A program made the translations under genes and the position numbers. From Methylophilus sp. 42 (GTDB lineage: Bacteria > Pseudomonadota > Gammaproteobacteria > Burkholderiales > Methylophilaceae), in contig NZ_KB913031.1 in NCBI RefSeq assembly GCF_000384155.1, positions 1,054,001 to 1,118,000 on the forward strand: a stretch of 64,000 nt of DNA. Reading direction: 5' to 3'. This document shows, in pieces, positions 47,413-56,353 of this stretch (position 1 is its first letter; each line of letters opens with the position of its first letter). Below the pieces are notes generated by a model. That model was not told where the DNA came from. It was given only the letters and a program-made list of their open reading frames with translations, and did no database searches.

Positions 47413-47429
47413 GCAGCCAAAGCGGCTGC
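47413..47429. repeat. Short perfect inverted repeat upstream of the TonB receptor
   Basis: GCAGCC (47413-47418), AAAGC, GGCTGC (47424-47429), followed by a weaker dyad CAACC/GGTTG (47433-47451). It could be an operator or a leader hairpin; no known box is recognised. Confidence 0.35.
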
Positions 47430-47548
47430 CAGCAACCGTTAAAAGTGGTTGTAAAGATTAATTAAATCGTAACTGTATGATTATATTGATCTAATTATTC
47501 TGATTGAGATGGTTTGATTTTTGCAATCTTCCCCTGCGGAGGGGAAGT

Positions 47549-50125
47549 ATGTTAAATAAAAAAATAAAGTCGGTGCTGTTTCTTGCCGCGTATTCTTGTG
47601 TCTCAATGGCAGCTGATGACAGTGGTGAGAAACCATCTAATAACAATAAAAACACAACGGATTCGAATAAGACAATTCAGTTAGACGAAATTGAGGTTAA
47701 GGCCAAGCGCTTGAAAATTATTACACCGTTGCCAGGCGTGCCAATTGATAAGGCTACAGCAACCACAAATATTCAAAGCGCTACATCCAAAGAAATTGAA
47801 GAGACTAAAGCCCTCAATATAACGGAGTTTATGAATGGTAATCTCCAGTCTGTGACAACGAATGATTATGCGGGTAATCCGTTTCAGCAAGATTTGAATT
47901 TCCGTGGGTTTACGGCGTCACCTGCCATAGGAACACCACAGGGTATTTCTGTCTATCTGGATGGAGTACGGATTAACGAGGCATTCGGTGAGGTTGTGAA
48001 CTGGGATCTTATTCCCATGAATGCCATTTCAAGTCTGAATTTAATTCCTGGCTCTAATCCATTATTTGGCTTGAATACTATTGGGGGGGCGCTCGCGATT
48101 CGAACAAAAGATGGATTCTCAGACAATTATTTCCGCTCTCAATATCTAACCGGCGCTTGGGGGAGAGATCAATTCCAGTTGTCAAACGGGGTGAACAACG
48201 GGCAGTTTGGCTTTTTTACTGCTTACAACCATTTTAAAGAGGATGGTTGGAGGGATAACTCACCTAGTAATGTGCGCCAATTGTTTAACAAGGCGACTTT
48301 GAGGTTTGATAAGGCTGAGTTTAATCTAACTGCATTGAATGTTGATACCGCATTAGTTGGAAATGGCATGTTGCCATTTGAGATGGCTGCGCAGGATCGG
48401 GAGCAGGTATTTACATCGCCCGATGCGGTGAAAAACTCGCTAGAGCATTACAACTTTAGTGGTAGCTGGTATGTGAATGACACATTAACTTTATCTGGCA
48501 TGGCTTATAAAAGGAAAATGAATCAGACGGCGGTCAGTGCTGATGTTTATGACGCGTACAGACAGTTGGTTTCAGCTTGGGGGGATGATGTTGATGGTGA
48601 CGGCGTTGTTGATGCCGGTAAGATTAATGGGCTTTTTAACTATTCAAATCTTAATCAGGCTAGTGATGGTTTTACACTTCAGGCTGCTTTTGACCTTGAA
48701 AAACATCAAATTGTTGCAGGCGTATCCCTTGATACCAACAAGGTGGATTTCTTGCAGTCACAGCAGCTTGGCGAAATAAATGATGCCGACCATTCAGTGT
48801 CAGTTGTGACTGACCCTATTTTTGGTGACTTTGGATATTTTCCCGCGTACATGACGATTGTCAGAAATAAGCTCAAGGGGACTAGCAAGACTGAGAGTGC
48901 ATTTATTTTCGATACTTGGTCACCGACTGATAATGTACATATCAGTATGGGGGCTCGTATGAATTGGGCAAATGTTAAAAATACCTTGGTGTCAGACTCT
49001 GGGAAAGAGTTTTATAACTTTACGACGAATGATCTTAGGCCAGTCAGGCAAAAGTGCTTGGTTCCTGGCGATGTTAGTCCGAGTAGGGGCCGTTTTATAT
49101 GTAGTGAAGGTGATTATGATTACCGCAGCTTTAATCCTTCACTGGGCGTTACCTGGGAGGTTAAAGATAATCTTTCTACCTATGCAAACGTGAGCCGGGG
49201 AGCGCGAACCCCAACAGTAATCGAACTCGGGTGTGCAAACGATCCGACTAAAAGTAATGCGCCGGGGAGTACTAACTATCAATTCGGCTGCTCAATTCCA
49301 ACTTCTTTATCATCTGATCCGTATTTAAAGCAAATTCGCTCAACGGCTTATGAGACCGGCTTGCGCGGTGAAAATGGGGGGTGGGACTGGAATATCGGGT
49401 ATTTCAGAACAGAAATCACCGACGATATTTTATTTGTACCTTTGGGACGAAAAAACCGCGGTGTTTTTAACAACTTTGGGCGAACCCTGCGCGAAGGCTT
49501 GGAAATGGGGTTTAAAGGGAATTTTGACCAGGATAAGTTTAGTCTCAATTACACCTTGATGGCCGCAACATTTGAGTCTTCAGCGCGCATCATTAACGAT
49601 GCCAATAGTACTAACGGCCAAACTTCCGCAGGAAATGCCGCACAGGCATTTGTTGATGTGCGCTCGGGAGATGAGATACCCGGCATGCCCAATCACATTA
49701 TTCAAGCGAACTGGAATCATCGTTTTACTGATAAGTTTGATGCTACGTTATCTATGGTGATGCATTCCTCAGCTTATGTGCGCGGTAATGAAAACAATAG
49801 GCATCAGCCACGCGACGCTTTACCTGGGGAGCGTTATGATTACATAGGCGATGGCTCCACTGCCGGGTATGCCGTATTTAATCTGAGAGCAAATTATAAA
49901 TTCAGACCCGGCGTCAATGCCTATTTAAAGTTCGATAATATATTCGATCGTGAATATTCTACTGCGGGTGCACTTGGTCGAAATCCATTTAGCGCCAGTG
50001 GCAACTTTCAAACCAATTCAAGCTCATGGAACAATACAACCTTTATTGGTCCAGGCGCTCCTAGAGCCATATGGATTGGCGTCTCTCTTGATTGGGACTG
50101 GAAAAACAAGGCTCTAAAAGATTAG
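47549..50125 (+). CDS. TonB-dependent outer-membrane receptor, substrate unknown
   Basis: 858 residues from ATG 47549 with a GGAGGGG ribosome site; a 15-codon upstream extension is not family-like. Signal peptide (cleavage near SMA-AD), Asn/Lys-rich linker, plug domain (about 45-200: LNFRGFTASPAIGTPQGISVYLDG-type core, GANTIGGALAIRT-like end) and a 22-strand barrel ending in a Trp-aromatic C-terminus. An extracellular loop contains D347-x-D349-x-D351-G-x-x-D355, a calcium-type loop. Codons are more A/T-ending than in the flanking core genes, which suggests acquisition. No TonB, ExbBD or regulator is adjacent. Confidence 0.9.
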   Translation: MLNKKIKSVLFLAAYSCVSMAADDSGEKPSNNNKNTTDSNKTIQLDEIEVKAKRLKIITPLPGVPIDKATATTNIQSATSKEIEETKALNITEFMNGNLQSVTTNDYAGNPFQQDLNFRGFTASPAIGTPQGISVYLDGVRINEAFGEVVNWDLIPMNAISSLNLIPGSNPLFGLNTIGGALAIRTKDGFSDNYFRSQYLTGAWGRDQFQLSNGVNNGQFGFFTAYNHFKEDGWRDNSPSNVRQLFNKATLRFDKAEFNLTALNVDTALVGNGMLPFEMAAQDREQVFTSPDAVKNSLEHYNFSGSWYVNDTLTLSGMAYKRKMNQTAVSADVYDAYRQLVSAWGDDVDGDGVVDAGKINGLFNYSNLNQASDGFTLQAAFDLEKHQIVAGVSLDTNKVDFLQSQQLGEINDADHSVSVVTDPIFGDFGYFPAYMTIVRNKLKGTSKTESAFIFDTWSPTDNVHISMGARMNWANVKNTLVSDSGKEFYNFTTNDLRPVRQKCLVPGDVSPSRGRFICSEGDYDYRSFNPSLGVTWEVKDNLSTYANVSRGARTPTVIELGCANDPTKSNAPGSTNYQFGCSIPTSLSSDPYLKQIRSTAYETGLRGENGGWDWNIGYFRTEITDDILFVPLGRKNRGVFNNFGRTLREGLEMGFKGNFDQDKFSLNYTLMAATFESSARIINDANSTNGQTSAGNAAQAFVDVRSGDEIPGMPNHIIQANWNHRFTDKFDATLSMVMHSSAYVRGNENNRHQPRDALPGERYDYIGDGSTAGYAVFNLRANYKFRPGVNAYLKFDNIFDREYSTAGALGRNPFSASGNFQTNSSSWNNTTFIGPGAPRAIWIGVSLDWDWKNKALKD

Positions 50126-50143
50126 TGTCGTCAAATGTATTGT

Positions 50144-50180
50144 AAAAGCCGATATCGAATGATGTCGGCTTTTTTCTTTT
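50144..50180 (+). terminator. Intrinsic terminator after the TonB receptor
   Basis: AAAAGCCGATATC (50144-50156), loop GAAT, GATGTCGGCTTTT (50161-50173) with one T-G pair, then TTCTTTT. Confidence 0.85.
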
Positions 50181-50294
50181 GGTGGTTAAGAACAGCCAAG
50201 GGTGGTTCATTTAAGCCATGTCAGTTCTAAGTTGATAGGTCTTACTTGTAATTATTCGCATATTTATGTCGTCCTTAATGGTGCTTCTTCGGGT

Positions 50295-50311
50295 GGGAAT
50301 TGAAATTTCCC
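50295..50311. promoter_or_regulatory. Dyad upstream of the sigma-54 promoter, possible activator site
   Basis: GGGAA (50295-50299) and TTCCC (50307-50311), centred about 115 bp before the expected transcription start, a usual distance for a sigma-54 enhancer-binding protein. Function inferred from position only. Confidence 0.35.
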
Positions 50312-50391
50312 AATAAAAAACAGTTGGTTATGGTGGTTTTTAGTGTGTTGACAAGAGTTTACCTATGATTTTTTCTGTGCGTGGGACGAGG

Positions 50392-50407
50392 TGGCATATC
50401 TTTTGCA
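50392..50407 (+). promoter_or_regulatory. Sigma-54 (RpoN) promoter, perfect consensus
   Basis: TGGCATATCTTTTGCA matches TGGCAYRNNNNTTGCW at every position, with the required ten bases between GG (50393-50394) and GC (50405-50406). Transcription would start near 50418. PEP-CTERM systems are known to be linked to the PrsK/PrsR pair, where PrsR is a sigma-54 activator; that pair is not in this window. Confidence 0.88.
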
Positions 50408-50543
50408 GATAGTGAATGAACTGTTATAAGCCGTTTTTGGTGTAGAAAAATATCCAGAGTTTGGGAGCAGTTAAGCGCGAGCGCTCCGTCATGAAGGTTG
50501 CTCGTGACAACAATTCGAAAGCTTAATTTTTAGGAGAAGATGG

Positions 50544-51386
50544 ATGAAGTTAAAAATAGCAATGCTTGCCACCTTAATGGCTCTTGGCGTCAATGCTGCA
50601 AATGCGGGTCAGTTTGTGACGTTGACCAGTGGTAATGGCACTAATTTGACATTGGCTAATGGTGGCTTGATCAACGGTGCCAATAGCCTGAATGCTGACA
50701 AATTTTATATTGAAAACCTGGCTTCAACCACTTATCTGGCTGGATATGAATATGGCTCAGATAACGGCACCATCGCGAGTACGTTGAATTACAGAGCATT
50801 TACTGGTGCGAATTCAACCTTTGGTACATTGACGCTGGTGGATTATAAAATCACTGAAAATGTCACGCTGTTGCCCGGTATTCCTCAAGCGACTGTGTTT
50901 GATTATGTTTATCGCGATAGTCTGGATGGCAAGCTGGTATTTGGTACTCGCTATTTGAACTTGGTAGACAACGATCAAGAGGTGAACTACCTGTATCGCC
51001 AAGGTGCAGGCGGTAATGTTTCTACATCATGGACTTTTTTAAGTGACTATGATTTGCGTATGTATCAAGCCGGCCAAACAAGCGATATTACTTATAACTC
51101 ATCAGTGAGCTATGTTGATGGCATCGTGCGTCAAAAGGCTGATATCAGTGTTTCCGAAGGTAATCCTTGGTCTGGTTTGTATCTGGTGAAAACAGATGCA
51201 GTTAATTATGGTCTTGGCGCAAATGCAATTGGATACTATCAGGCAGGTGAAGAGGGGCAAGCTGTTGTTGGTGGCTTCCTTACTGGCTTTATTGCTACTC
51301 CAGTGCCAGAAGCCGACGCCTATGCCTTGATGATGGCCGGACTTGGTGTAGTTGGCGTTGCGGCCCGTCGCCGTAAATCAAAATAA
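50544..51386 (+). CDS. PEP-CTERM sorted exported protein, paralogue A
   Basis: 280 residues. Signal peptide (MKLKIAMLATLMALGVNAANA), a Gly/Asn/Thr-rich beta domain without cysteines, and the sorting tail VPEAD, hydrophobic helix (AYALMMAGLGVVGVA) and ARRRKSK. The segment ADISVSEGNPWSGLYLVKTD is closely matched in the next gene, so the two are paralogues. It is driven by the sigma-54 promoter. The intact hairpin before the next gene has no U-tract, so transcription probably continues. Confidence 0.9.
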   Translation: MKLKIAMLATLMALGVNAANAGQFVTLTSGNGTNLTLANGGLINGANSLNADKFYIENLASTTYLAGYEYGSDNGTIASTLNYRAFTGANSTFGTLTLVDYKITENVTLLPGIPQATVFDYVYRDSLDGKLVFGTRYLNLVDNDQEVNYLYRQGAGGNVSTSWTFLSDYDLRMYQAGQTSDITYNSSVSYVDGIVRQKADISVSEGNPWSGLYLVKTDAVNYGLGANAIGYYQAGEEGQAVVGGFLTGFIATPVPEADAYALMMAGLGVVGVAARRRKSK

Positions 51387-51421
51387 TTGGCTTATTAAAA
51401 CAATATGCCATGAAAAAAAGA

Positions 51422-51444
51422 GCGGGGAGCACAAGCTACCCCGC
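51422..51444 (+). other. Intercistronic hairpin between the two PEP-CTERM paralogues
   Basis: GCGGGG plus AGC (51422-51430), loop ACAA, GCT, bulged A, CCCCGC (51439-51444). No T-run follows. It probably stabilises or attenuates a shared mRNA rather than ending it. Confidence 0.5.
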
Positions 51445-51480
51445 CATCTAATTAATGACAATTTGTGAGGAAATAATACT

Positions 51481-52284
51481 ATGAAAGCAACTATGTTGAA
51501 ACAATCTTTTGCTATTGCAGCATTTACGCTGGCAGCAACCTCTAGCGCCTATGCTGGTGGTTTTGTTGATCTTGTGAATACCGGTGCACGTACACCTGGC
51601 AGCACTAATAATACAGGTACTGATGCGTTTTACCTGGGTGTTGATCTGCCATCAACCTGGACATTGCAAGCAACACAAACTTCTACTGTTTACTCACCAG
51701 TGAATAGTGCAGTTGTTGGCTCTTTCATTGATTCTGTATGGCTTGATAGTGCTACTAACTCCTACATCATTGGTAGCTATTTCCAGTTAGATAACAACAC
51801 AAACGGTATTACAGAGATCAACTCTATCGTACGTAGCGGTTTTGCTGACTATACAGGTACATTGTCTGCAGCTTGGGTATATGCTTCAGATGTTTATGGC
51901 TCTGCACCTGCTGATGGTTATCGTTTGCGTGATCCTTCACGTTCTGACTATATTGCATCATACAATGCAACAACTGCCGCGACAGGCGCATATTATGACG
52001 CTGACAAAGTGGCTATTCGTACAGACGTAAGTATTGGTGAAGACAACCCTAACAGTGGTTTGTATTTAATCAGCTTTAGTGCCAATAACTATTCTTATGA
52101 GTGGGTAAGCAACGCAGTGCATATCGTGCAAGGTGCCTCTACAAATGAAGGAGGTCGTATTCGCCAAGATATGTGGTTGAGTGGTTTTGCTGTGACTCAA
52201 GTGCCAGAAGCTGAAACCTATGCTATGTTCATGGCCGGTTTGGGTTTGATGGGCGCGGTTGTTCGCCGTCGTAAATCTGCTTAA
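51481..52284 (+). CDS. PEP-CTERM sorted exported protein, paralogue B
   Basis: 267 residues. Signal peptide ends near SAYA-GG. Beta-rich, Ser/Thr/Asn-rich body, then the tail VPEAE, hydrophobic helix (TYAMFMAGLGLMGAV) and VRRRKSA. TDVSIGEDNPNSGLYLISFS aligns with ADISVSEGNPWSGLYLVKTD of the gene before it, and the overall layout is the same. Tyr/Thr-rich with almost no charged clusters, typical of matrix or surface proteins. It has its own GAGGAAA ribosome site and a terminator after it. Confidence 0.9.
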   Translation: MKATMLKQSFAIAAFTLAATSSAYAGGFVDLVNTGARTPGSTNNTGTDAFYLGVDLPSTWTLQATQTSTVYSPVNSAVVGSFIDSVWLDSATNSYIIGSYFQLDNNTNGITEINSIVRSGFADYTGTLSAAWVYASDVYGSAPADGYRLRDPSRSDYIASYNATTAATGAYYDADKVAIRTDVSIGEDNPNSGLYLISFSANNYSYEWVSNAVHIVQGASTNEGGRIRQDMWLSGFAVTQVPEAETYAMFMAGLGLMGAVVRRRKSA

Positions 52285-52310
52285 TTGCGTTTAATTAAGT
52301 AGTGAAAACA

Positions 52311-52338
52311 AACCCGCCAATGGCGGGGTTGTTGTTTT
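52311..52338 (+). terminator. Terminator after the PEP-CTERM pair
   Basis: AACCCGCC (52311-52318), short loop, GGCGGGGTT (52322-52330), then GTTGTTTT. It ends the accessory block before the convergent tadA. Confidence 0.75.
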
Positions 52339-52363
52339 GAAAGGTGCTGTGTTCGGTAATGGA

Positions 52364-53291
<928 letters not shown>

Positions 53292-53327
53292 ATTGCGTCC
53301 ATTTCATCATACATCGATGATGATAAA

Positions 53328-54245
53328 TCATTTGCTCAGCAATTGCTCCAATGGTAGTTGCGAACATTGTTTTAGCAGCCACTGCATGGCTTTGCCCATC
53401 TCAGATGGACGTTGCTGGCGCCAGGCAATAAATGTGGGGCCAACCGGCTTGGGTTCAGATACCTGTTTAATTATGAGTTGCTCGTTTTCTGCGGCGGCCT
53501 GGGCCAGGGATTTTGGCAGGTAGCCAATGGCAATGCCGGAAATTTGTGCCTGCAATTTGGTTTGCATGTCCGGGACGGTCAAAATATCCTGGCCGGAGAG
53601 AATGCCTGAGGTGCGTGGTGGCAGGTTACGTGAGCTGTCGGCCGCGGCTACCACGCGATGTTGCACGATATCGCTGGCACTCAAGGGTTCCGGCAGGGCG
53701 GCCAGTGGATGATGCGGGGCAACTGCAAATACAAATTCCAGTTGGCCGAGCAAATGGGTGGAGAATACCCCACCGGGTGGCGCATCACCGGGCGCGCCGA
53801 TTGAAATATCAGCCCGGCCGGATTGTAATGCGTCCCAGCTGCCACCATAGACTTCACGCAGCAATTTGACGCGGGTGCCGAATTCTTGCTGGTAAAAGTC
53901 TTGCAGGATATGCAGGATGGGTTTGAAGTCGAACAGGTCGCTGACAGCAATCGTAATGTCGGTTTCTACGCCCGTAGCAATACGCTGCACGCGTCGTTCC
54001 AGTGTGTGTGCCGCATCCAGCAAGTAGCGGCCTTCTTTCAGCAGTTCGAGGCCTGCTTGTGTGAGCGTGGCGCGATGACCGCTGCGGTCAAATAATTCCA
54101 GCCCCAGATCTTCTTCCAGCCTGCGAATGGTATAGGTTAGCGCAGAGGGCACGCGATAAAGGGATTCGGCTGCGGCGGCAAAGCTGCCTTTGCGGTCAAT
54201 GGCATCAATGACTTCGAGGGCTTCGAGACTGAGTTTGATTGTCAT
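53328..54245 (-). CDS. LysR-family transcriptional regulator
   Basis: 305 residues. N-terminal winged helix-turn-helix (about 1-65: LEALEVIDAIDRKGSFAAAAESLYRVPSALTYTIRRLEEDLG-type), then the periplasmic-binding-like effector domain (about 90-295). The effector is unknown. Divergent from the pirin gene with a 104-base gap that contains three TTAATC half-sites, so it probably controls the pirin/flavodoxin/YceI/OYE series and itself. Confidence 0.92.
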   Translation of the reverse strand: MTIKLSLEALEVIDAIDRKGSFAAAAESLYRVPSALTYTIRRLEEDLGLELFDRSGHRATLTQAGLELLKEGRYLLDAAHTLERRVQRIATGVETDITIAVSDLFDFKPILHILQDFYQQEFGTRVKLLREVYGGSWDALQSGRADISIGAPGDAPPGGVFSTHLLGQLEFVFAVAPHHPLAALPEPLSASDIVQHRVVAAADSSRNLPPRTSGILSGQDILTVPDMQTKLQAQISGIAIGYLPKSLAQAAAENEQLIIKQVSEPKPVGPTFIAWRQQRPSEMGKAMQWLLKQCSQLPLEQLLSK

Positions 54246-54296
54246 GTGAGGTTAATCAAAAAAACTGAACAAGAGATGCAAAATGTTTTGCTATCA

Positions 54297-54333
54297 AAAG
54301 ATTAAGTGTTTTTTTATCATACAGTTAATCTTT
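54297..54333. promoter_or_regulatory. Inverted repeat operator between lysR and pirin genes
   Basis: AAAGATTAA (54297-54305) and TTAATCTTT (54325-54333), perfect 9-bp arms, centres 28 bp apart. A third TTAATC lies at 54252-54257 next to the LysR start. The repeat spans a possible -10 (TATCAT, 54315-54320) of the pirin gene. Likely regulator binding site. Confidence 0.6.
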
Positions 54334-54349
54334 CAAATGGAGTGAATAA

Positions 54350-55060
54350 ATGTTACATGTTCGCCCTTCCAATACACGTGGTTACGCTAACCATGGCTGG
54401 CTGGAAAGCTTTCACAGCTTTTCATTCGCCAGTTATTACGACCCTGAGCATATGGGATATTCGGTGTTGCGCGTGATCAATGATGACAAAGTTGCGCCAA
54501 CGACCGGTTTTGGTATGCATGGCCATCAGGACATGGAGATTATTACCTATATGCTGGCAGGTGAACTGCGGCATACCGACAGCATGGGCCATAGTGAAGT
54601 GATACGTGCCGGGGATGTACAGCGCATGACGGCGGGCACGGGTGTGCGCCATAGCGAGATGAATGCCTCCGCAGAAACGACCGCACATTTGTTGCAGATA
54701 TGGATTACGCCTGACACTTTGGGGCTGCCACCCGGTTATGAAGACAAAACCATTTCGCTCAAAGATAAGCAAAACCGCTGGGCGCTGATTGCTTCGCCTG
54801 GTGCGCAGGCAGGGTCATTAAAAGTGCATCAGGATGTGTCACTGTATGCCACTGTGCTGACGGCCGATGCGGCTTTGCCTGTTCATGTCATGGCCGGTCG
54901 CTCCGCTTATCTGCATATTGCCCGCGGCGAAGTAGAGATTGATGGCCAGCGCCTGCAAGCGGGGGATGCGCTCATGGTGGATGCGGCGAGTGAGTTGAGT
55001 ATGCGCGCTGTCAATGAGAGTGAAGTGTTGTGGTTTGATTTGCCACAAGTTGGCGAATAA
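54350..55060 (+). CDS. Pirin-family protein (YhhW-like quercetinase type)
   Basis: 236 residues, bicupin. The metal site in the N-terminal cupin is intact: MHGHQDMEIITYMLAG (H-x-H) and VRHSEMNASAE (H and E). N-terminus LHVRPSNTRGYANHGWLESFHSFSFA is a pirin signature. Some bacterial pirins oxidise quercetin or act as redox sensors; the true substrate here is unknown. First gene of the plus-strand series, with GGAG before ATG 54350. Confidence 0.9.
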   Translation: MLHVRPSNTRGYANHGWLESFHSFSFASYYDPEHMGYSVLRVINDDKVAPTTGFGMHGHQDMEIITYMLAGELRHTDSMGHSEVIRAGDVQRMTAGTGVRHSEMNASAETTAHLLQIWITPDTLGLPPGYEDKTISLKDKQNRWALIASPGAQAGSLKVHQDVSLYATVLTADAALPVHVMAGRSAYLHIARGEVEIDGQRLQAGDALMVDAASELSMRAVNESEVLWFDLPQVGE

Positions 55061-55104
55061 TCGTTTGAATTATTGATTTTGAATTATTGATAAGGAGCTA
55101 AAAA

Positions 55105-55677
55105 ATGACTCAGGTTTCAATTGTTTATCATAGTGGTTATGGGCACACGGCTGAGCAGGCCAAAGCAGTGGCACGTGGCGCACAAAAAGTGGCGGGCGTG
55201 ACGGTGAATCTGCTGACGGTGGATGAAGCGCAGCGGCAATGGGATTTGCTCAAGGCCAGTGATGCGATTATTTTTGGTAGCCCAACCTATATGGGCTCTG
55301 CTTCTGCGCAATTTAAAGCCTTTATGGATGCCAGTTCTAAAGCCTGGTACACGCGTGACTGGCAAGACAAAATTGCCGCAGGTTTCACCACTTCAGCCAG
55401 CCAGAGTGGCGATAAATTGAATACCTTGGCGCAATTGTCAGTGTTCGCAGCCCAGCATGGCATGATTTGGGTCAGTTTGGGTTTGCTGCCGGGGAACAAT
55501 CACAGCAATGGTTCGGTCAACGACTTAAATCGTTTGGGTAGCTTTTTGGGCGCCATGGCGCAGGCCAACTCCGATCAAGGCCCGGATTTGGCGCCGATTC
55601 AGAGTGATTTGCTGACAGCTGAGCACTTGGGTGAGCGTGTGGCAACGACGACCAAGCGATTTTCAAAATCTGCATAA
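55105..55677 (+). CDS. Flavodoxin-fold NAD(P)H:quinone oxidoreductase, WrbA-like
   Basis: 190 residues. FMN-binding loop IVYHSGYGHTAEQAKAVARG at the N-terminus and AIIFGSPTYMGSASAQFKAFMD in the middle are the flavodoxin/WrbA pattern. Such enzymes reduce quinones by two electrons and avoid radical formation. It is 44 bases after the pirin gene and 34 before yceI, on the same strand, with a strong AAGGAG site. Confidence 0.88.
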   Translation: MTQVSIVYHSGYGHTAEQAKAVARGAQKVAGVTVNLLTVDEAQRQWDLLKASDAIIFGSPTYMGSASAQFKAFMDASSKAWYTRDWQDKIAAGFTTSASQSGDKLNTLAQLSVFAAQHGMIWVSLGLLPGNNHSNGSVNDLNRLGSFLGAMAQANSDQGPDLAPIQSDLLTAEHLGERVATTTKRFSKSA

Positions 55678-55711
55678 CGTAGCGATTAACTAAAAACAAA
55701 GGAGACTATAA

Positions 55712-56284
55712 GTGAAAAAAATCATTCTTGCGCTGGGGTTGTTGACAGCTTCACAGGTGTGGGCGGCGACCGATACCTACAACATCGATGCTACCCATAG
55801 CTTTGCTAACTTCAGCATTCGCCATGTGGTGTCAAAAACTACGGGTACTTTTAACGATGTGACCGGTGTGGTGACGCTGGATCCTGCCAACCTGAATACG
55901 GCAACTGTACGTGCGGCGATTAATGTCAGCAGTGTGAATACCGGTTTCGGCAAGCGTGACGAGCATATCAAGGCGGATAAATACCTAGATGTGGGCAAGT
56001 ACACGCAAATTCTGTTTGAAAGCACAAAGTTTACTGCCAGCAGCCAGACGCAGGCGGTGATGCAAGGCAAATTGACCATCCATGGTGTGACCAAAGTGGT
56101 GGATATTCCGGTCAAAGTATTGGGTTATGGTTCAGACCCATGGGGCGGCCAACGTGCGGGTTTTGAAGGTCATTTGACTATCAAGGCTTCAGATTATGGT
56201 TTTGGCTGGGCAGCAGGTGCGAACGCGCCTGTGGGGGATGATATTGAAATCACCTTGCTGATTGAAGGCGTGAAAGCTAAATAA
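55712..56284 (+). CDS. yceI: YceI-family periplasmic isoprenoid-binding protein
   Basis: 190 residues with a signal peptide (cleavage after VWA). YceI lipocalin-like beta-barrel: TDTYNIDATHSFANFSIRHVVSK, KRDEHIKADKYLDV and the ending GDDIEITLLIEGVKAK. Members bind polyprenyl or quinone-like lipids (TT1927b) and are induced by alkaline or redox stress. The neighbourhood of quinone and enone reductases fits. Confidence 0.9.
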   Translation: MKKIILALGLLTASQVWAATDTYNIDATHSFANFSIRHVVSKTTGTFNDVTGVVTLDPANLNTATVRAAINVSSVNTGFGKRDEHIKADKYLDVGKYTQILFESTKFTASSQTQAVMQGKLTIHGVTKVVDIPVKVLGYGSDPWGGQRAGFEGHLTIKASDYGFGWAAGANAPVGDDIEITLLIEGVKAK

Positions 56285-56353
56285 GCGTAATTAAGCAAGT
56301 GGCTGCGCGGGCGAAGTGCCTGCGCGACTACTGACCTTTAAGGGAGCAGGTAA

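Larger units (their letters stand above)
50126..50543 (+). other. 418-base intergenic region with a sigma-54 promoter
   Basis: No gene seen. It holds the receptor terminator (50144-50180), a dyad GGGAA/TTCCC (50295-50311), the sigma-54 promoter (50392-50407), and a leader of about 125 bases with partly self-complementary segments (GGAGC near 50463 with GCTCC near 50480; CGAGC with GCTCG) before the PEP-CTERM start at 50544. Confidence 0.6.

Noticed and set aside
47480-47510. A Fur box before the TonB receptor
   Set aside because: The stretch is only A/T-rich; it does not fit the 19-bp Fur palindrome.
47510-47525. A sigma-54-like site before the TonB receptor (TGGTTTGATTTTTGCA)
   Set aside because: GG-N10-GC spacing is right, but two -24 bases differ and the transcript would start almost on the ribosome site, leaving a leader of about 13 bases.
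50460-50535. A cyclic-di-GMP riboswitch in the leader of PEP-CTERM paralogue A
   Set aside because: Some self-complementary pieces exist, but the conserved GEMM core sequences are absent.
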